Assembly (NCBI GenBank): GCA_947642445.1
Contig: CANRSF010000006.1
Coordinates: 38,451-102,450 of the forward strand
Direction of reading: 5' to 3'
Source: an uncultured Collinsella sp.
GTDB taxonomy: Bacteria > Actinomycetota > Coriobacteriia > Coriobacteriales > Coriobacteriaceae
DNA length: 64,000 nt
In this document: piece after piece, positions 33,531 to 41,506 of the stretch
Layout of the letters: the number at the start of each line of letters is the position of its first letter
Numbering within the stretch: the first letter of the stretch is position 1
Translations under genes and position numbers: made by a program
Notes under the pieces: generated by a model
The model's input: only the letters and a program-made list of their open reading frames with translations
What the model was told of the DNA's origin: nothing
The model's database searches: none

Positions 33531-34666
33531 TCTACCTGGATAACGCGGCGACGACCATGCACAAGCCGCAGGCGGTCATCGATGCCGTGACGCAGGCGAT
33601 GTGCTCGCTTGGCAATGCCGGGCGTGGCGCCACGTCGGGTGCGCTCGACGCGGCGCGTACCATCCACGGCTGTCGCGCCAAGCTTGCGCGCTTGCTGGGC
33701 TGCCCGCGTGCTGACCATGTTTGTTTTACGCCCAACTCCACCGCGGCGCTCAACACCGTCATCAATGGCGTGGTGCGCCCCGGCGACCGCGTGGTCACAA
33801 CGGTGCTCGAGCACAACTCCGTGCTGCGTCCGCTCAACCGCCTGGCGGCAGAGCAGGGCGTGACCGTTGAGCATGCGGGCTGCGACGCGAACGGCGTGCT
33901 CGACTACGACGAGCTCGAGCGGTTGGTCACGCCGGGCACGCGTGCTGTGGTGGTGACGCACGCCTCCAATGTGACCGGCAACGCGGTCGACATTGCGCGC
34001 GTGGCTGCCATGGCCCATGCAGCCGGTGCGTTGGTGATCGTCGACGCTTCGCAGTCTGCCGGCACGGCGAAGATCGATATGGCTGGTATGGGGCTCGACA
34101 TTGTGTGCTTTACCGGCCACAAGGGGCTCATGGGTCCGCAGGGGACCGGCGGCCTGGCCGTGGCGGAGGGCGTCGACGTGGCGCCCTGGGCTATGGGCGG
34201 TACGGGCGTACACAGTTTCGCTGCGCTGCAGCCGCGGGAGTGGCCCACGCGCCTTGAGGCGGGCACGCTCAACGGTCACGGTATCGCCGGCCTTTCTGCC
34301 GGCCTCGACTTTATCGAGGCCCAGGGTGGGGCGGAGGCGATTGCGGCTCACGAGCGCGCGCTCGCTGATCGCTTTCTCGCCGGCGTTCGCGAGATTCCGG
34401 GGATTAAGCTCTACGGTGCGTTTGACCAGCCCGTGCGCTCGGCGATCGTCTCGCTCAACGTGGGCGATATCGATTCGGCCGAGATCTCGGACGCGCTCAT
34501 GCAAGGGTGGGGGATTGCGACGCGCCCCGGCGCCCACTGCGCTCCGCTCATGCACCGCGCGTTGGGGACCGAGCGCCAGGGTGTCGTTCGCTTCTCGTTT
34601 GGGTATTTCAACACGGACGAGGAAGTTGACGCCGCGATTGAAGCTTTGCGCGATTTAGCTTGCTAA
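33527..34666 (+). CDS. Class V aminotransferase fold: cysteine desulfurase / selenocysteine lyase
   Basis: A 379-residue PLP enzyme that removes sulfur or selenium from cysteine or selenocysteine. MIYLDNAATTMHKP is the usual N-terminus. The PLP lysine lies in FTGHKGLMGPQGTGGL, and the active Cys in TRPGAHCAPLMHR. The short DUF3343-linked form is normally associated with selenium use, so a role in supplying selenium to SelD is likely. The ATG overlaps the upstream stop. A terminator follows. Confidence 0.85.
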   Translation: MIYLDNAATTMHKPQAVIDAVTQAMCSLGNAGRGATSGALDAARTIHGCRAKLARLLGCPRADHVCFTPNSTAALNTVINGVVRPGDRVVTTVLEHNSVLRPLNRLAAEQGVTVEHAGCDANGVLDYDELERLVTPGTRAVVVTHASNVTGNAVDIARVAAMAHAAGALVIVDASQSAGTAKIDMAGMGLDIVCFTGHKGLMGPQGTGGLAVAEGVDVAPWAMGGTGVHSFAALQPREWPTRLEAGTLNGHGIAGLSAGLDFIEAQGGAEAIAAHERALADRFLAGVREIPGIKLYGAFDQPVRSAIVSLNVGDIDSAEISDALMQGWGIATRPGAHCAPLMHRALGTERQGVVRFSFGYFNTDEEVDAAIEALRDLAC

Positions 34667-34679
34667 AGCGTATATACTT

Positions 34680-34710
34680 GCGGGATGGGCCTTTTGCCCG
34701 TCCCGTTTTT
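34680..34710 (+). terminator. Terminator of the reductase-selenium operon
   Basis: A 10-bp stem CGGGATGGGC/GCCCGTCCCG (one wobble) with loop CTTTT runs into TTTTTG. Confidence 0.9.
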
Positions 34711-34733
34711 GTTTCGACCCGAAAGGTGGTCCC

Positions 34734-36092
34734 ATGGCCTCATCCGCGCCGCGCGGCCTGCGCTCCGACCATGTCGTTACCGTCGGTATCGCCCTGTTCT
34801 CGATGCTCTTTGGCGCCGGCAACCTTATTATTCCGCCGCTGCTGGCGCTGCAGGCAGGTTCTGCCACGCCGGTCGCCATGCTCGGCTTTCTCATTGCCGC
34901 CATCGGCCTGCCCGTCATGGGCTTTATCGCCGTCGCGCTCGCTGGCACGGCCCGAGAACTGGCTGGGCGTGTGCATCCTAAGTTTGGCGAATTCTTCGTT
35001 GCGGCGGTCTACCTGGCCATCGGTCCGTGCCTGGCCATTCCGCGCACAAGCTCTACGGCGTTCGAAATGCTGGTGCCGCTGCTACCCGAGGGCGTTTCGC
35101 TCGGCACGGCACGTCTGGTGTTTGCCATCGGGTTCTTCGTCGTCGCGTTTGCGCTCACGCTGCGTCCAGGCGTCATCACGCGCGTGCTCGGCCGCATTAC
35201 GGGCCCTGCGCTCATTGCGCTCATCGTGCTGGTCGTGGGTGCTGCCGTGATCTCGCCGCTGGGACCGGCTGCCGCGCCGCAGGCCCCTTACGATGCCGGT
35301 GCTGCCGTGCAGGGCTTTCTGACTGGCTATCAGACCATGGACCTGCTCGCGTCACTTGCCTTCGGCATCATCATCGCCGAGACCATCCACGAGCTGGGTG
35401 TTACCGATGACAAGCGCGTGGCCTTCGAGATCTCGCGTTCCGGTGTTATCGCCGGCGTGCTCATGGCCATCATCTACTGCGGCTTGGGCCTTGCCGGTAT
35501 GCAGCTCGGCACCGTGATGCCCGACGCTACCAACGGCGCCGCCATCCTCGCCCGTTCGGCCTCCATGCATTTTGGGCTTGCCGGCACGGTCGTGGTCTTC
35601 GCCATCTTCTTCCTCGCCTGCATGAACGTGTGCATCGGCCTCATCAGCTGCTGCTCGCGTTACTTCTGCGAGACGTATGTGGTCGAAGGAGGAGCGGAGG
35701 CCTCTGAGGAGGCCATGCGCCGCCCCTTTGCGGTTCTCGCCTTTGTGTTCGCAGCGTTTTCGTGCGTGCTCTCCAACGTGGGCCTCGACGTGATTCTTAT
35801 GTTCTCGGTGCCCATGCTCAACGCCTTGTATCCCGTTGCCATTGTGCTGGTGCTTATGGGCCTGGTGCACGGTTTTTGCGACGCGCATCCGCAGGTATGG
35901 GTCTGGGTTGGCGGCGTCGTCGCGGTGCAGAGCGTGATCACCTCGGTCCGCGACGCGTTCTTTGCTGGCGCGTGGCTACCGTTCGATGCGCTGCCGTTGG
36001 CGGACATTGGAGCCGCGTGGGCACTGGTCGCCGTGGTGGCGTTTGTGATAGGCCTGCTCCACAGCCGGTTTGTCGCACATTCGAGGAGCTAG
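34734..36092 (+). CDS. brnQ: Branched-chain amino acid carrier (LIV-II)
   Basis: A 452-residue, 12-helix sodium- or proton-coupled importer of leucine, isoleucine and valine. LFSMLFGAGNLIIPP at the N-terminus is the BrnQ signature, followed by AIGPCLAIPRTSSTAFE. The length is normal. The ATG at 34734 follows CGAAAGGTGG, just after the preceding terminator, so it needs its own promoter in a very short gap or read-through. Confidence 0.93.
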   Translation: MASSAPRGLRSDHVVTVGIALFSMLFGAGNLIIPPLLALQAGSATPVAMLGFLIAAIGLPVMGFIAVALAGTARELAGRVHPKFGEFFVAAVYLAIGPCLAIPRTSSTAFEMLVPLLPEGVSLGTARLVFAIGFFVVAFALTLRPGVITRVLGRITGPALIALIVLVVGAAVISPLGPAAAPQAPYDAGAAVQGFLTGYQTMDLLASLAFGIIIAETIHELGVTDDKRVAFEISRSGVIAGVLMAIIYCGLGLAGMQLGTVMPDATNGAAILARSASMHFGLAGTVVVFAIFFLACMNVCIGLISCCSRYFCETYVVEGGAEASEEAMRRPFAVLAFVFAAFSCVLSNVGLDVILMFSVPMLNALYPVAIVLVLMGLVHGFCDAHPQVWVWVGGVVAVQSVITSVRDAFFAGAWLPFDALPLADIGAAWALVAVVAFVIGLLHSRFVAHSRS

Positions 36093-36103
36093 AATATCGC
36101 CGC

Positions 36104-36132
36104 TTGCACAGGCGGGGAGTCTCCCCTATAAT
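36104..36132 (+). promoter_or_regulatory. Promoter of the tRNA-Pro/tRNA-Gly pair
   Basis: A consensus -10 TATAAT (36127-36132) is 17 bp from TTGCAC (36104-36109). The spacer holds the perfect palindrome GGGGAG-T-CTCCCC. Confidence 0.7.
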
Positions 36133-36183
36133 TTCCTTCGCTTTGGGACACGCAAGGTTTATGCCTTAGCTGCTCAACACCTT

Positions 36184-36260
36184 CGGGACGTGGCGCAGTT
36201 TGGTAGCGCGCCTGCTTTGGGAGCAGGATGTCGCAGGTTCAAATCCTGTCGTCCCGACCA
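36184..36260 (+). tRNA. tRNA-Pro (TGG)
   Basis: A 77-nt cloverleaf. The acceptor CGGGACG/CGTCCCG is perfect, the anticodon loop TTTGGGA gives TGG, the T-loop is GGTTCAAATCC and CCA is encoded. Confidence 0.97.
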
Positions 36261-36266
36261 TATCTT

Positions 36267-36340
36267 GCGGGCGTAGTTCAATGGTAGAACCCCAGCCTTC
36301 CAAGCTGATGACGCGGGTTCGATTCCCGTCGCCCGCTCCA
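36267..36340 (+). tRNA. tRNA-Gly (TCC)
   Basis: A 74-nt cloverleaf. The acceptor GCGGGCG/CGCCCGC is perfect, the anticodon loop CTTCCAA gives TCC, the T-arm is GGGTTCGATTCCC and CCA is encoded. Only 6 nt separate it from tRNA-Pro. Confidence 0.97.
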
Positions 36341-36348
36341 TGCTATTT

Positions 36349-36390
36349 ACAGGTCAGAGGTACGTTTACTTCTGGCCTGTTTTGTTTTTG
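36349..36390 (+). terminator. Terminator of the tRNA pair
   Basis: ACAGGTCAGA pairs with TCTGGCCTGT (one wobble) around a 12-nt loop, then TTTGTTTTTG. Confidence 0.85.
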
Positions 36391-36455
36391 TCCACCCCAG
36401 CGGGACATGTTCATGAGCAACGCTTGTCCCATATCGTAAGAAAGTAGTGATTGCC

Positions 36456-37292
36456 ATGGCACAGAGTAAGGCAGAATACCCCACCCCCGATTGTCTGGCG
36501 CCCGCCGCGATCGAGGCGAAGACCGAGGCTGCCGGCGTTACCAAGGCCAACCTGCCGGTCTCGAAGGCCTTTTTGCTCGCCATGTTCGCCGGAGCGTTTA
36601 TCGCCTTCGGCGGCCTGTTCTTCACGGTCTTTCTGAGCGATCACACGCTTGGCTGGGGCGCCCAGCGCTTCGTGGGCGGTCTTGCTTTTTGCCTGGGACT
36701 GGTGCTCGTGCTCGTTTGCGGCGCGGAGCTGTTTACCGGTAACTCACTTATGGTATGCGCGCTTAAGAGCAAAAAGATTACGCTCGTCCAGATGTTCAAG
36801 GCTTGGGCTGTTGTGTGGATCGGCAACTTTGCCGGCGCCCTGTTCGTTGTCTTTTTGATTTACATGGCAGCTATTTATAAGCTCAACGGCGAGGCCGTCG
36901 CCAATACCATGGTGAGCGTCGCCGCCGGTAAGGTTACGATCGACGCCGTCACCATCTTCTTCCGCGGCATTCTGTGCAACATCTTTGTGTGCCTGGCCGT
37001 ATGGATCGGTACCGCCGGCAAGACCGTGGTCGATAAGGTCGTGGGTATTTTGCTGCCCATTGCAGCCTTTGTGGCCTGCGGTTTTGAACACTGCGTTGCC
37101 AACATGTACTTTTTGCCCATGGGCATTTTGATGCACTCCTGCGGCTATGGAACCGATATCGCCGGCGCCGATGCCCTCAACGCCGCCGGGCTGGCGCTCA
37201 ACCTTTCGGTCGCCACGCTCGGCAATATCGTGGGCGGCGCCCTGATCGTGGCTCTTGGCTACTGGTTTATCTACGCCAACAAAGAGGCCTAA
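36456..37292 (+). CDS. Formate/nitrite channel of the FNT family
   Basis: A 278-residue pentameric channel subunit with six helices. AELFTGNSLM and GNIVGGALIV are FNT half-helix motifs, and FEHCVANMYFLP holds the conserved pore histidine. FocA (formate) is favoured because selA and selB follow and formate dehydrogenase is the classic selenoenzyme; NirC-type nitrite transport cannot be excluded. The start is ATG 36456 or GTG 36447; the ribosome site is weak for both. Confidence 0.85.
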   Translation: MAQSKAEYPTPDCLAPAAIEAKTEAAGVTKANLPVSKAFLLAMFAGAFIAFGGLFFTVFLSDHTLGWGAQRFVGGLAFCLGLVLVLVCGAELFTGNSLMVCALKSKKITLVQMFKAWAVVWIGNFAGALFVVFLIYMAAIYKLNGEAVANTMVSVAAGKVTIDAVTIFFRGILCNIFVCLAVWIGTAGKTVVDKVVGILLPIAAFVACGFEHCVANMYFLPMGILMHSCGYGTDIAGADALNAAGLALNLSVATLGNIVGGALIVALGYWFIYANKEA

Positions 37293-37299
37293 CCGACCA

Positions 37300-37389
37300 A
37301 AAAGGGACGGGTTTATTTTGGCAGGTTTTGGACGAGGCGCTTCGCCGTCTTGTCGCGAGCTGCCATAATGGACCTGTCCCTTTTGTATT
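37300..37389 (+). terminator. Long hairpin with wobble pairs after the FNT gene
   Basis: Arms 37300-37324 and 37360-37384 match at 21 of 25 positions; three of the four differences are G-T pairs on the plus-strand RNA. The interior holds GGCG-CTT-CGCC. The right arm ends in TTTTG. It is likely a terminator, but much longer than needed, and belongs to the AAAGGGAC/GTCCCTTT class seen elsewhere in the window. Confidence 0.65.
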
Positions 37390-37461
37390 CGCGTCGTCAC
37401 ATTTTGGCCGATGACGACCAAAGGGGACCTGCTTTTTATTGAACATGTCGAAAGGCTTTCC

Positions 37462-38919
37462 ATGAGCGACTGCGAATCCATGCCTGCCGAGGTGCGCGAC
37501 CGCCTGCGCTCCATTCCCGCTGTCCACGAGCTGCTGGCGGAGTGGCCGGTCATGAAGGCTGCGGGCGATGCGGGCGACACGATTGTGCGCGAGGCGATTG
37601 ACGCCGAGCTCGATGCCGAGCGCACGGCGATTCGCTCCGGCGCCCCCGCTAGGAATAAGCGCGAGCTCGCCTTGGCTATCGAGCGGCGGTGTCACCGCCT
37701 GTCGCTGCCGACCCTGCGTCCCGCCGTCAACGCGACGGGCGTTGTGATTCACACCAATCTGGGCCGCGCTCCGCTCGCTCCCGCAGCGGTGCAGGCGGTG
37801 ACCGATGTCGCCCGCGGATACAGCACGCTCGAGTATGACGTCGCGACCTGTGCACGTGGTGGCCGCAAGGAACATGCCGCGCGCCTGCTGCGCACGCTCA
37901 CGGGGGCGCAGGACGCCTTGGTTGTCAACAATAATGCCGCGGCGGTGCTGCTGGTACTTGCCGCGCATGCGTGCGGCAAAGAGGTCATCGTGAGCCGCGG
38001 CGAGCTGGTCGAGGTGGGCGGCAGCTTCCGCATCCCCGACATCATGGCGGCTTCGGGTGCCAAGCTTGTCGAAGTGGGCTCTACCAACCGCACGCATCTG
38101 GATGATTATCGATGTGCCATTACGCCCAGCACGGCGATGATCCTGAAAGTCCATCCTTCCAACTATCGTATCGAGGGCTTCCACGAGGAGGTTTCCGCGG
38201 CGGAGCTTTCCGCGCTGGCGCATGAGCACGGGCTGTTGCTGTACGAGGACCAGGGCTCGGGCGCTTTGCTTGCAGACGGGGTGCTCGCCGATGCGGGGGA
38301 GCAGCCCACGTCCGCCTCGCTTTGCGCCGGCGTTGACGTCGTCTCGTGCTCGGGTGACAAGCTGCTCGGTGCTTCGCAGGCGGGTATTATTCTCGGTAGC
38401 GCCCAAGTAATCGCCGCCTGTGCCTCGCATCCGCTTATGCGCGCGCTTCGCCCCGGCAAGCTCACGCTCGCGGCGCTCGAGGCCACTTTGCGTCTGTATG
38501 TGACCGGATCCGATACGGCGCATCGGGAGATCCCGGTACTCAACATGCTTTCCGGCGCGCCGGCGCCGCTCGAGCGTCAGGCCAAGCGCCTGCACGACCG
38601 CATACTGCGCAAGCTTCGTGACTCTCAGTGCGAGGAGGCGGTGGAGCTGCAGGTTGTCGAAGGCGCTTCTGCCCCGGGCGGTGGCTCGCTGCCGACCGTC
38701 GAGCTCCCAACCTTTTGCGTTGCCGTCTGCCCCGTCGATGGGCGCCTGTCCGTCGATGGCCTGAAGCGCGCTATGGTTCAGGAGCCCGATACGCCGGTTG
38801 TGACGCGCGTACAGCACGACCAGGTGCTGTTTGACGTTCGCACGCTTGTGCACGATACCGACCTTGATTTGTGTGCGTCTGCGTTGGCCGACGCCGTGCG
38901 GGCGGGTTTGCGCCGATGA
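37462..38919 (+). CDS. selA: L-seryl-tRNA(Sec) selenium transferase
   Basis: A 485-residue PLP enzyme that converts seryl-tRNA(Sec) to selenocysteyl-tRNA with selenophosphate. NATGVVIHTNLGRAPLA and STLEYDVATCARGGRKEH are family signatures, and the PLP lysine is in CSGDKLLGASQAG. The length is normal for decameric bacterial SelA. The ATG at 37462 follows GAAAGGC; the upstream in-frame start at 37411 has no ribosome site. The stop overlaps the selB start. Confidence 0.95.
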   Translation: MSDCESMPAEVRDRLRSIPAVHELLAEWPVMKAAGDAGDTIVREAIDAELDAERTAIRSGAPARNKRELALAIERRCHRLSLPTLRPAVNATGVVIHTNLGRAPLAPAAVQAVTDVARGYSTLEYDVATCARGGRKEHAARLLRTLTGAQDALVVNNNAAAVLLVLAAHACGKEVIVSRGELVEVGGSFRIPDIMAASGAKLVEVGSTNRTHLDDYRCAITPSTAMILKVHPSNYRIEGFHEEVSAAELSALAHEHGLLLYEDQGSGALLADGVLADAGEQPTSASLCAGVDVVSCSGDKLLGASQAGIILGSAQVIAACASHPLMRALRPGKLTLAALEATLRLYVTGSDTAHREIPVLNMLSGAPAPLERQAKRLHDRILRKLRDSQCEEAVELQVVEGASAPGGGSLPTVELPTFCVAVCPVDGRLSVDGLKRAMVQEPDTPVVTRVQHDQVLFDVRTLVHDTDLDLCASALADAVRAGLRR

Positions 38920-40886
38920 CTGCGCGCGAGCTTGTCGAATGTCCCGTTGTCGTTGGAACGGCGGGGCACGTCGACCACGGAAAGTCAGCCCTTATCGAGG
39001 CGCTGACCGGAAAAAATCCCGACCGTCTGGAGGTCGAGCGGCGCCGCGGTATGACCACGGAGCTCGGTTTTGGCGAGCTGGTGCTGCCGAGCGGCAAGCT
39101 TGTCGGCCTGGTCGATGTACCCGGTCATGCCCACTACCTACGCGCCATGGTGCAGGGTGCTACCGGCGTGGATGTTGCGTTGCTGGTGGTTTCTGCCGTT
39201 GAGGGCGTGATGCCGCAGACCCGCGAACATGTTCGCGTACTGGAGCTGTTGGGTGTGACGCACATGGTCGTTGCGCTTACGATGCGCGATCTGGCCGATG
39301 ACGAGACGGCGGAGCTCGCCGAGCTCGACGTGATGGATTTCCTCGGCGATACCGTCTTTGCCAATGCGCCCGTGGTGCCCGTTTCCTCTCGCACGGGTGC
39401 GGGTATCGAGGACGTTCGCCTTGCCCTCGATACCGCTATCGACTCTTTCCTGGCCGATGCCGCATCCCGCCCGGTGCGCCCCTGTCTGGCCCCGCGCCTG
39501 CCCATCGACCGCTGCTTCACCATCAAGGGATCCGGGACGGTCGTCACGGGCACGCTTCACGATGCCCCCGTGGCGGTGGGCGATGAGCTCGTTTCGAGTC
39601 CCGCGGGCGTGCGCTGCCGCGTTCGCGCGATTCAGGTGCATGGCGATACTCCTCGGGCGTTGCCCGGACAGCGCGTGGCGCTCAACATCGTGGGCGACGG
39701 CGCGGGCGACCTTCCGCGCGGCGAGGTCCTCTGCGGGTCTGGTGCCGAGGGCTCGACGCTCAGGCTTATCGCGCGCTTCACCTATCTGGGGCGCGAGGGC
39801 GCCAAGCCCGTGCCCTTCGAGTCCGGCACGCGCGTCCACGTGATGGCGGGCACGGCAGAGGTCCTCGGCCGTATCATGCTCATGGAGGGTGAAGGACCCA
39901 TTGAGGCTGGCGAGACCCGCATCGTGCAGGTCCGTCTGGAGGAGCGTCTTCCCGTGCGATCGGGCGACGGCCTCATCGTGCTCGCGTTCTCGCCGGTGAC
40001 GCTTATCGGCGGCGGTCGCGTTCTTCTTTCGCGGTGCCGCCGCTCGCGCGACCTCTCCGCGGGCGAGCGCGCGCTGCTCGGGGCCCTGGATGCCGGCGAC
40101 CGCGCTGCCACCGTTGCCGCATGGCTGGGGCTGCAGCGCCTGCCCGCGCCTGCCGCGGCCGCAACCCGTGCTCTCGATCTTTCGGGCGCCGAGGCGGCCG
40201 CGCTCCTGCACGGGACGGTTTCCTCGGGCGATGCCGTGGCGCTTCATGCCGAGCGTTCGACCGAGGAGCTCTATGCCGCCCCCGCTGTGCTCGACGCCGC
40301 ACTCGTCATGCTCTCCGACACGCTGGCCGCCATGCACGGGGCCTCGCCCAAGCAGACGGGTTTCACGCCGGGCGAGGTTGCACATGCTGCCTGGCCGACA
40401 GCGGACGAAGACGTCGCGTCCGCGCTCGTCCTCGAGGGCTGTGCGCGCGGCGTGTGCGCCGTAGACGGTGCCGAGGTGTTCGACCCGCATTCCGCTGCCG
40501 CCGCCGCGCGCGTGGTGCGTGAGGCCTGTGACCGCATCCTGGCGTTGCTCGACGGGGCCGGTCTCGATGCACCGACGTTGCCCGAGGTGGGCGAGTGGTT
40601 GCAGCTCGATTGCGACACCATGACGCGGGCTCTGCGCGAGCTTTCGCTCAACCGCTCGATTGTGAAGGTCGAGCGCGACGTTGCTCTGTCCGCCGCCGCC
40701 GTGGCCCATGCGCGTGAGGTCGTAGCAGCTGCCATCGAGGCTGCCGGTGGCACTGCCACTACGAGCGTGCTGCGCGAGGCCCTGGGCGTGTCGCGCAAAC
40801 GAGCCATTAGCATCTTGGAGCACCTGGATGCCGTGCGCTTTACAGTGCTCGACAAGGAGGCCGGCGGTCTGAGATCGCTGCGCTAG
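38916..40886 (+). CDS. selB: Selenocysteine-specific elongation factor
   Basis: A 656-residue GTPase that delivers Sec-tRNA to UGA codons marked by a SECIS hairpin. G1 is GTAGHVDHGKSAL, the switch I region has GMTTELGF, and G3 is DVPGHAHY. The usual G4 (N/T)KxD reads TMRD, with Met in place of Lys, which is unusual. EF-Tu-like domains 2-3 follow, then C-terminal winged-helix repeats (about 430-656) for SECIS binding. ATG overlaps selA stop as ATGA. An R4 repeat and selC lie downstream. Confidence 0.94.
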   Translation: MTARELVECPVVVGTAGHVDHGKSALIEALTGKNPDRLEVERRRGMTTELGFGELVLPSGKLVGLVDVPGHAHYLRAMVQGATGVDVALLVVSAVEGVMPQTREHVRVLELLGVTHMVVALTMRDLADDETAELAELDVMDFLGDTVFANAPVVPVSSRTGAGIEDVRLALDTAIDSFLADAASRPVRPCLAPRLPIDRCFTIKGSGTVVTGTLHDAPVAVGDELVSSPAGVRCRVRAIQVHGDTPRALPGQRVALNIVGDGAGDLPRGEVLCGSGAEGSTLRLIARFTYLGREGAKPVPFESGTRVHVMAGTAEVLGRIMLMEGEGPIEAGETRIVQVRLEERLPVRSGDGLIVLAFSPVTLIGGGRVLLSRCRRSRDLSAGERALLGALDAGDRAATVAAWLGLQRLPAPAAAATRALDLSGAEAAALLHGTVSSGDAVALHAERSTEELYAAPAVLDAALVMLSDTLAAMHGASPKQTGFTPGEVAHAAWPTADEDVASALVLEGCARGVCAVDGAEVFDPHSAAAAARVVREACDRILALLDGAGLDAPTLPEVGEWLQLDCDTMTRALRELSLNRSIVKVERDVALSAAAVAHAREVVAAAIEAAGGTATTSVLREALGVSRKRAISILEHLDAVRFTVLDKEAGGLRSLR

Positions 40887-40906
40887 CGGTTTCCGCATCG
40901 CTGCTC

Positions 40907-41066
40907 GGCACGAAACCGGCCTATCTACTACGTTTAAGTGACTACCCTCAACCATGCCAAAAACTGCAAAAACAAAACAGCAGGTAGACGACTTGCCATT
41001 TTTGCCAAAAAGCGGTTATGGTCGACTCCTACGAATAAAACGTAGTAGATGGGTCGTTTTCGTGGC
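40907..41066. repeat. R4 structured intergenic repeat, copy 1
   Basis: Arms 40907-40935 and 41038-41066 match at 25 of 29 positions and contain the motif ATCTACTACGTTT and its complement. The 102-nt interior has an apical hairpin GCAGG-TAGACGA-CTTGC and a stem GCAAAAA/TTTTTGC. Copy 2 at 55174-55320 has an interior of identical length. It lies between selB and selC. Confidence 0.85.
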
Positions 41067-41146
41067 ACGGCACCCGTCCCAAATGAACTGCTTTGGTCCT
41101 CTTTGCGGTTGCGGTATATTCGGTTTGGTAAAATACCGCCACGTTT

Positions 41147-41243
41147 GGGAGCGGATGGGCTCCGGTGGGCCCCGCGGTCTTCAAAACCGTTGTGAGGCGT
41201 GCAAAACGTCTTGGATGTGTTCGATTCACATACGTTCCCGCCA
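41147..41243 (+). tRNA. selC: tRNA-Sec (TCA)
   Basis: A 97-nt tRNA. The anticodon loop CTTCAAA gives TCA. The long D-stem GGGCTC/GGGCCC, the large variable arm GAGGCGT-GCAAA-ACGTCTT and the T-arm ATGTG-TTCGATT-CACAT are all typical of selenocysteine tRNA, and CCA is encoded. The acceptor is GGGAGCG paired with CGTTCCC; the eighth pair is a G-A mismatch. Confidence 0.95.
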
Positions 41244-41256
41244 ACGCATCTCGCCA

Positions 41257-41296
41257 AAACCACCACATTGGGGACAGGCACCTTTGTGGTGGTTTC
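41257..41296 (+). terminator. Hairpin after selC
   Basis: AAACCACCACA pairs perfectly with TGTGGTGGTTT around a 17-nt loop containing GGGGACAGG. The tail is TTTCG. Confidence 0.7.
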
Positions 41297-41506
41297 GAAA
41301 CGTGCGGGAAACAGCTTCGAAACACGGGATTTGCTCGTCAGGCGGTCAAAAAGCTATCTACCTGCATCGTAATCAAAATGAAACATCCGCCCGCGGTCTT
41401 ATTCGTAACTTTGCCGCAACAGTGCGATATTATCCATACTCGATAAAGCTCACGGCGCATGGGGCGCCGCGAACGACACCTTTCTTTTCCATCAATTGGA
41501 GGAAGC

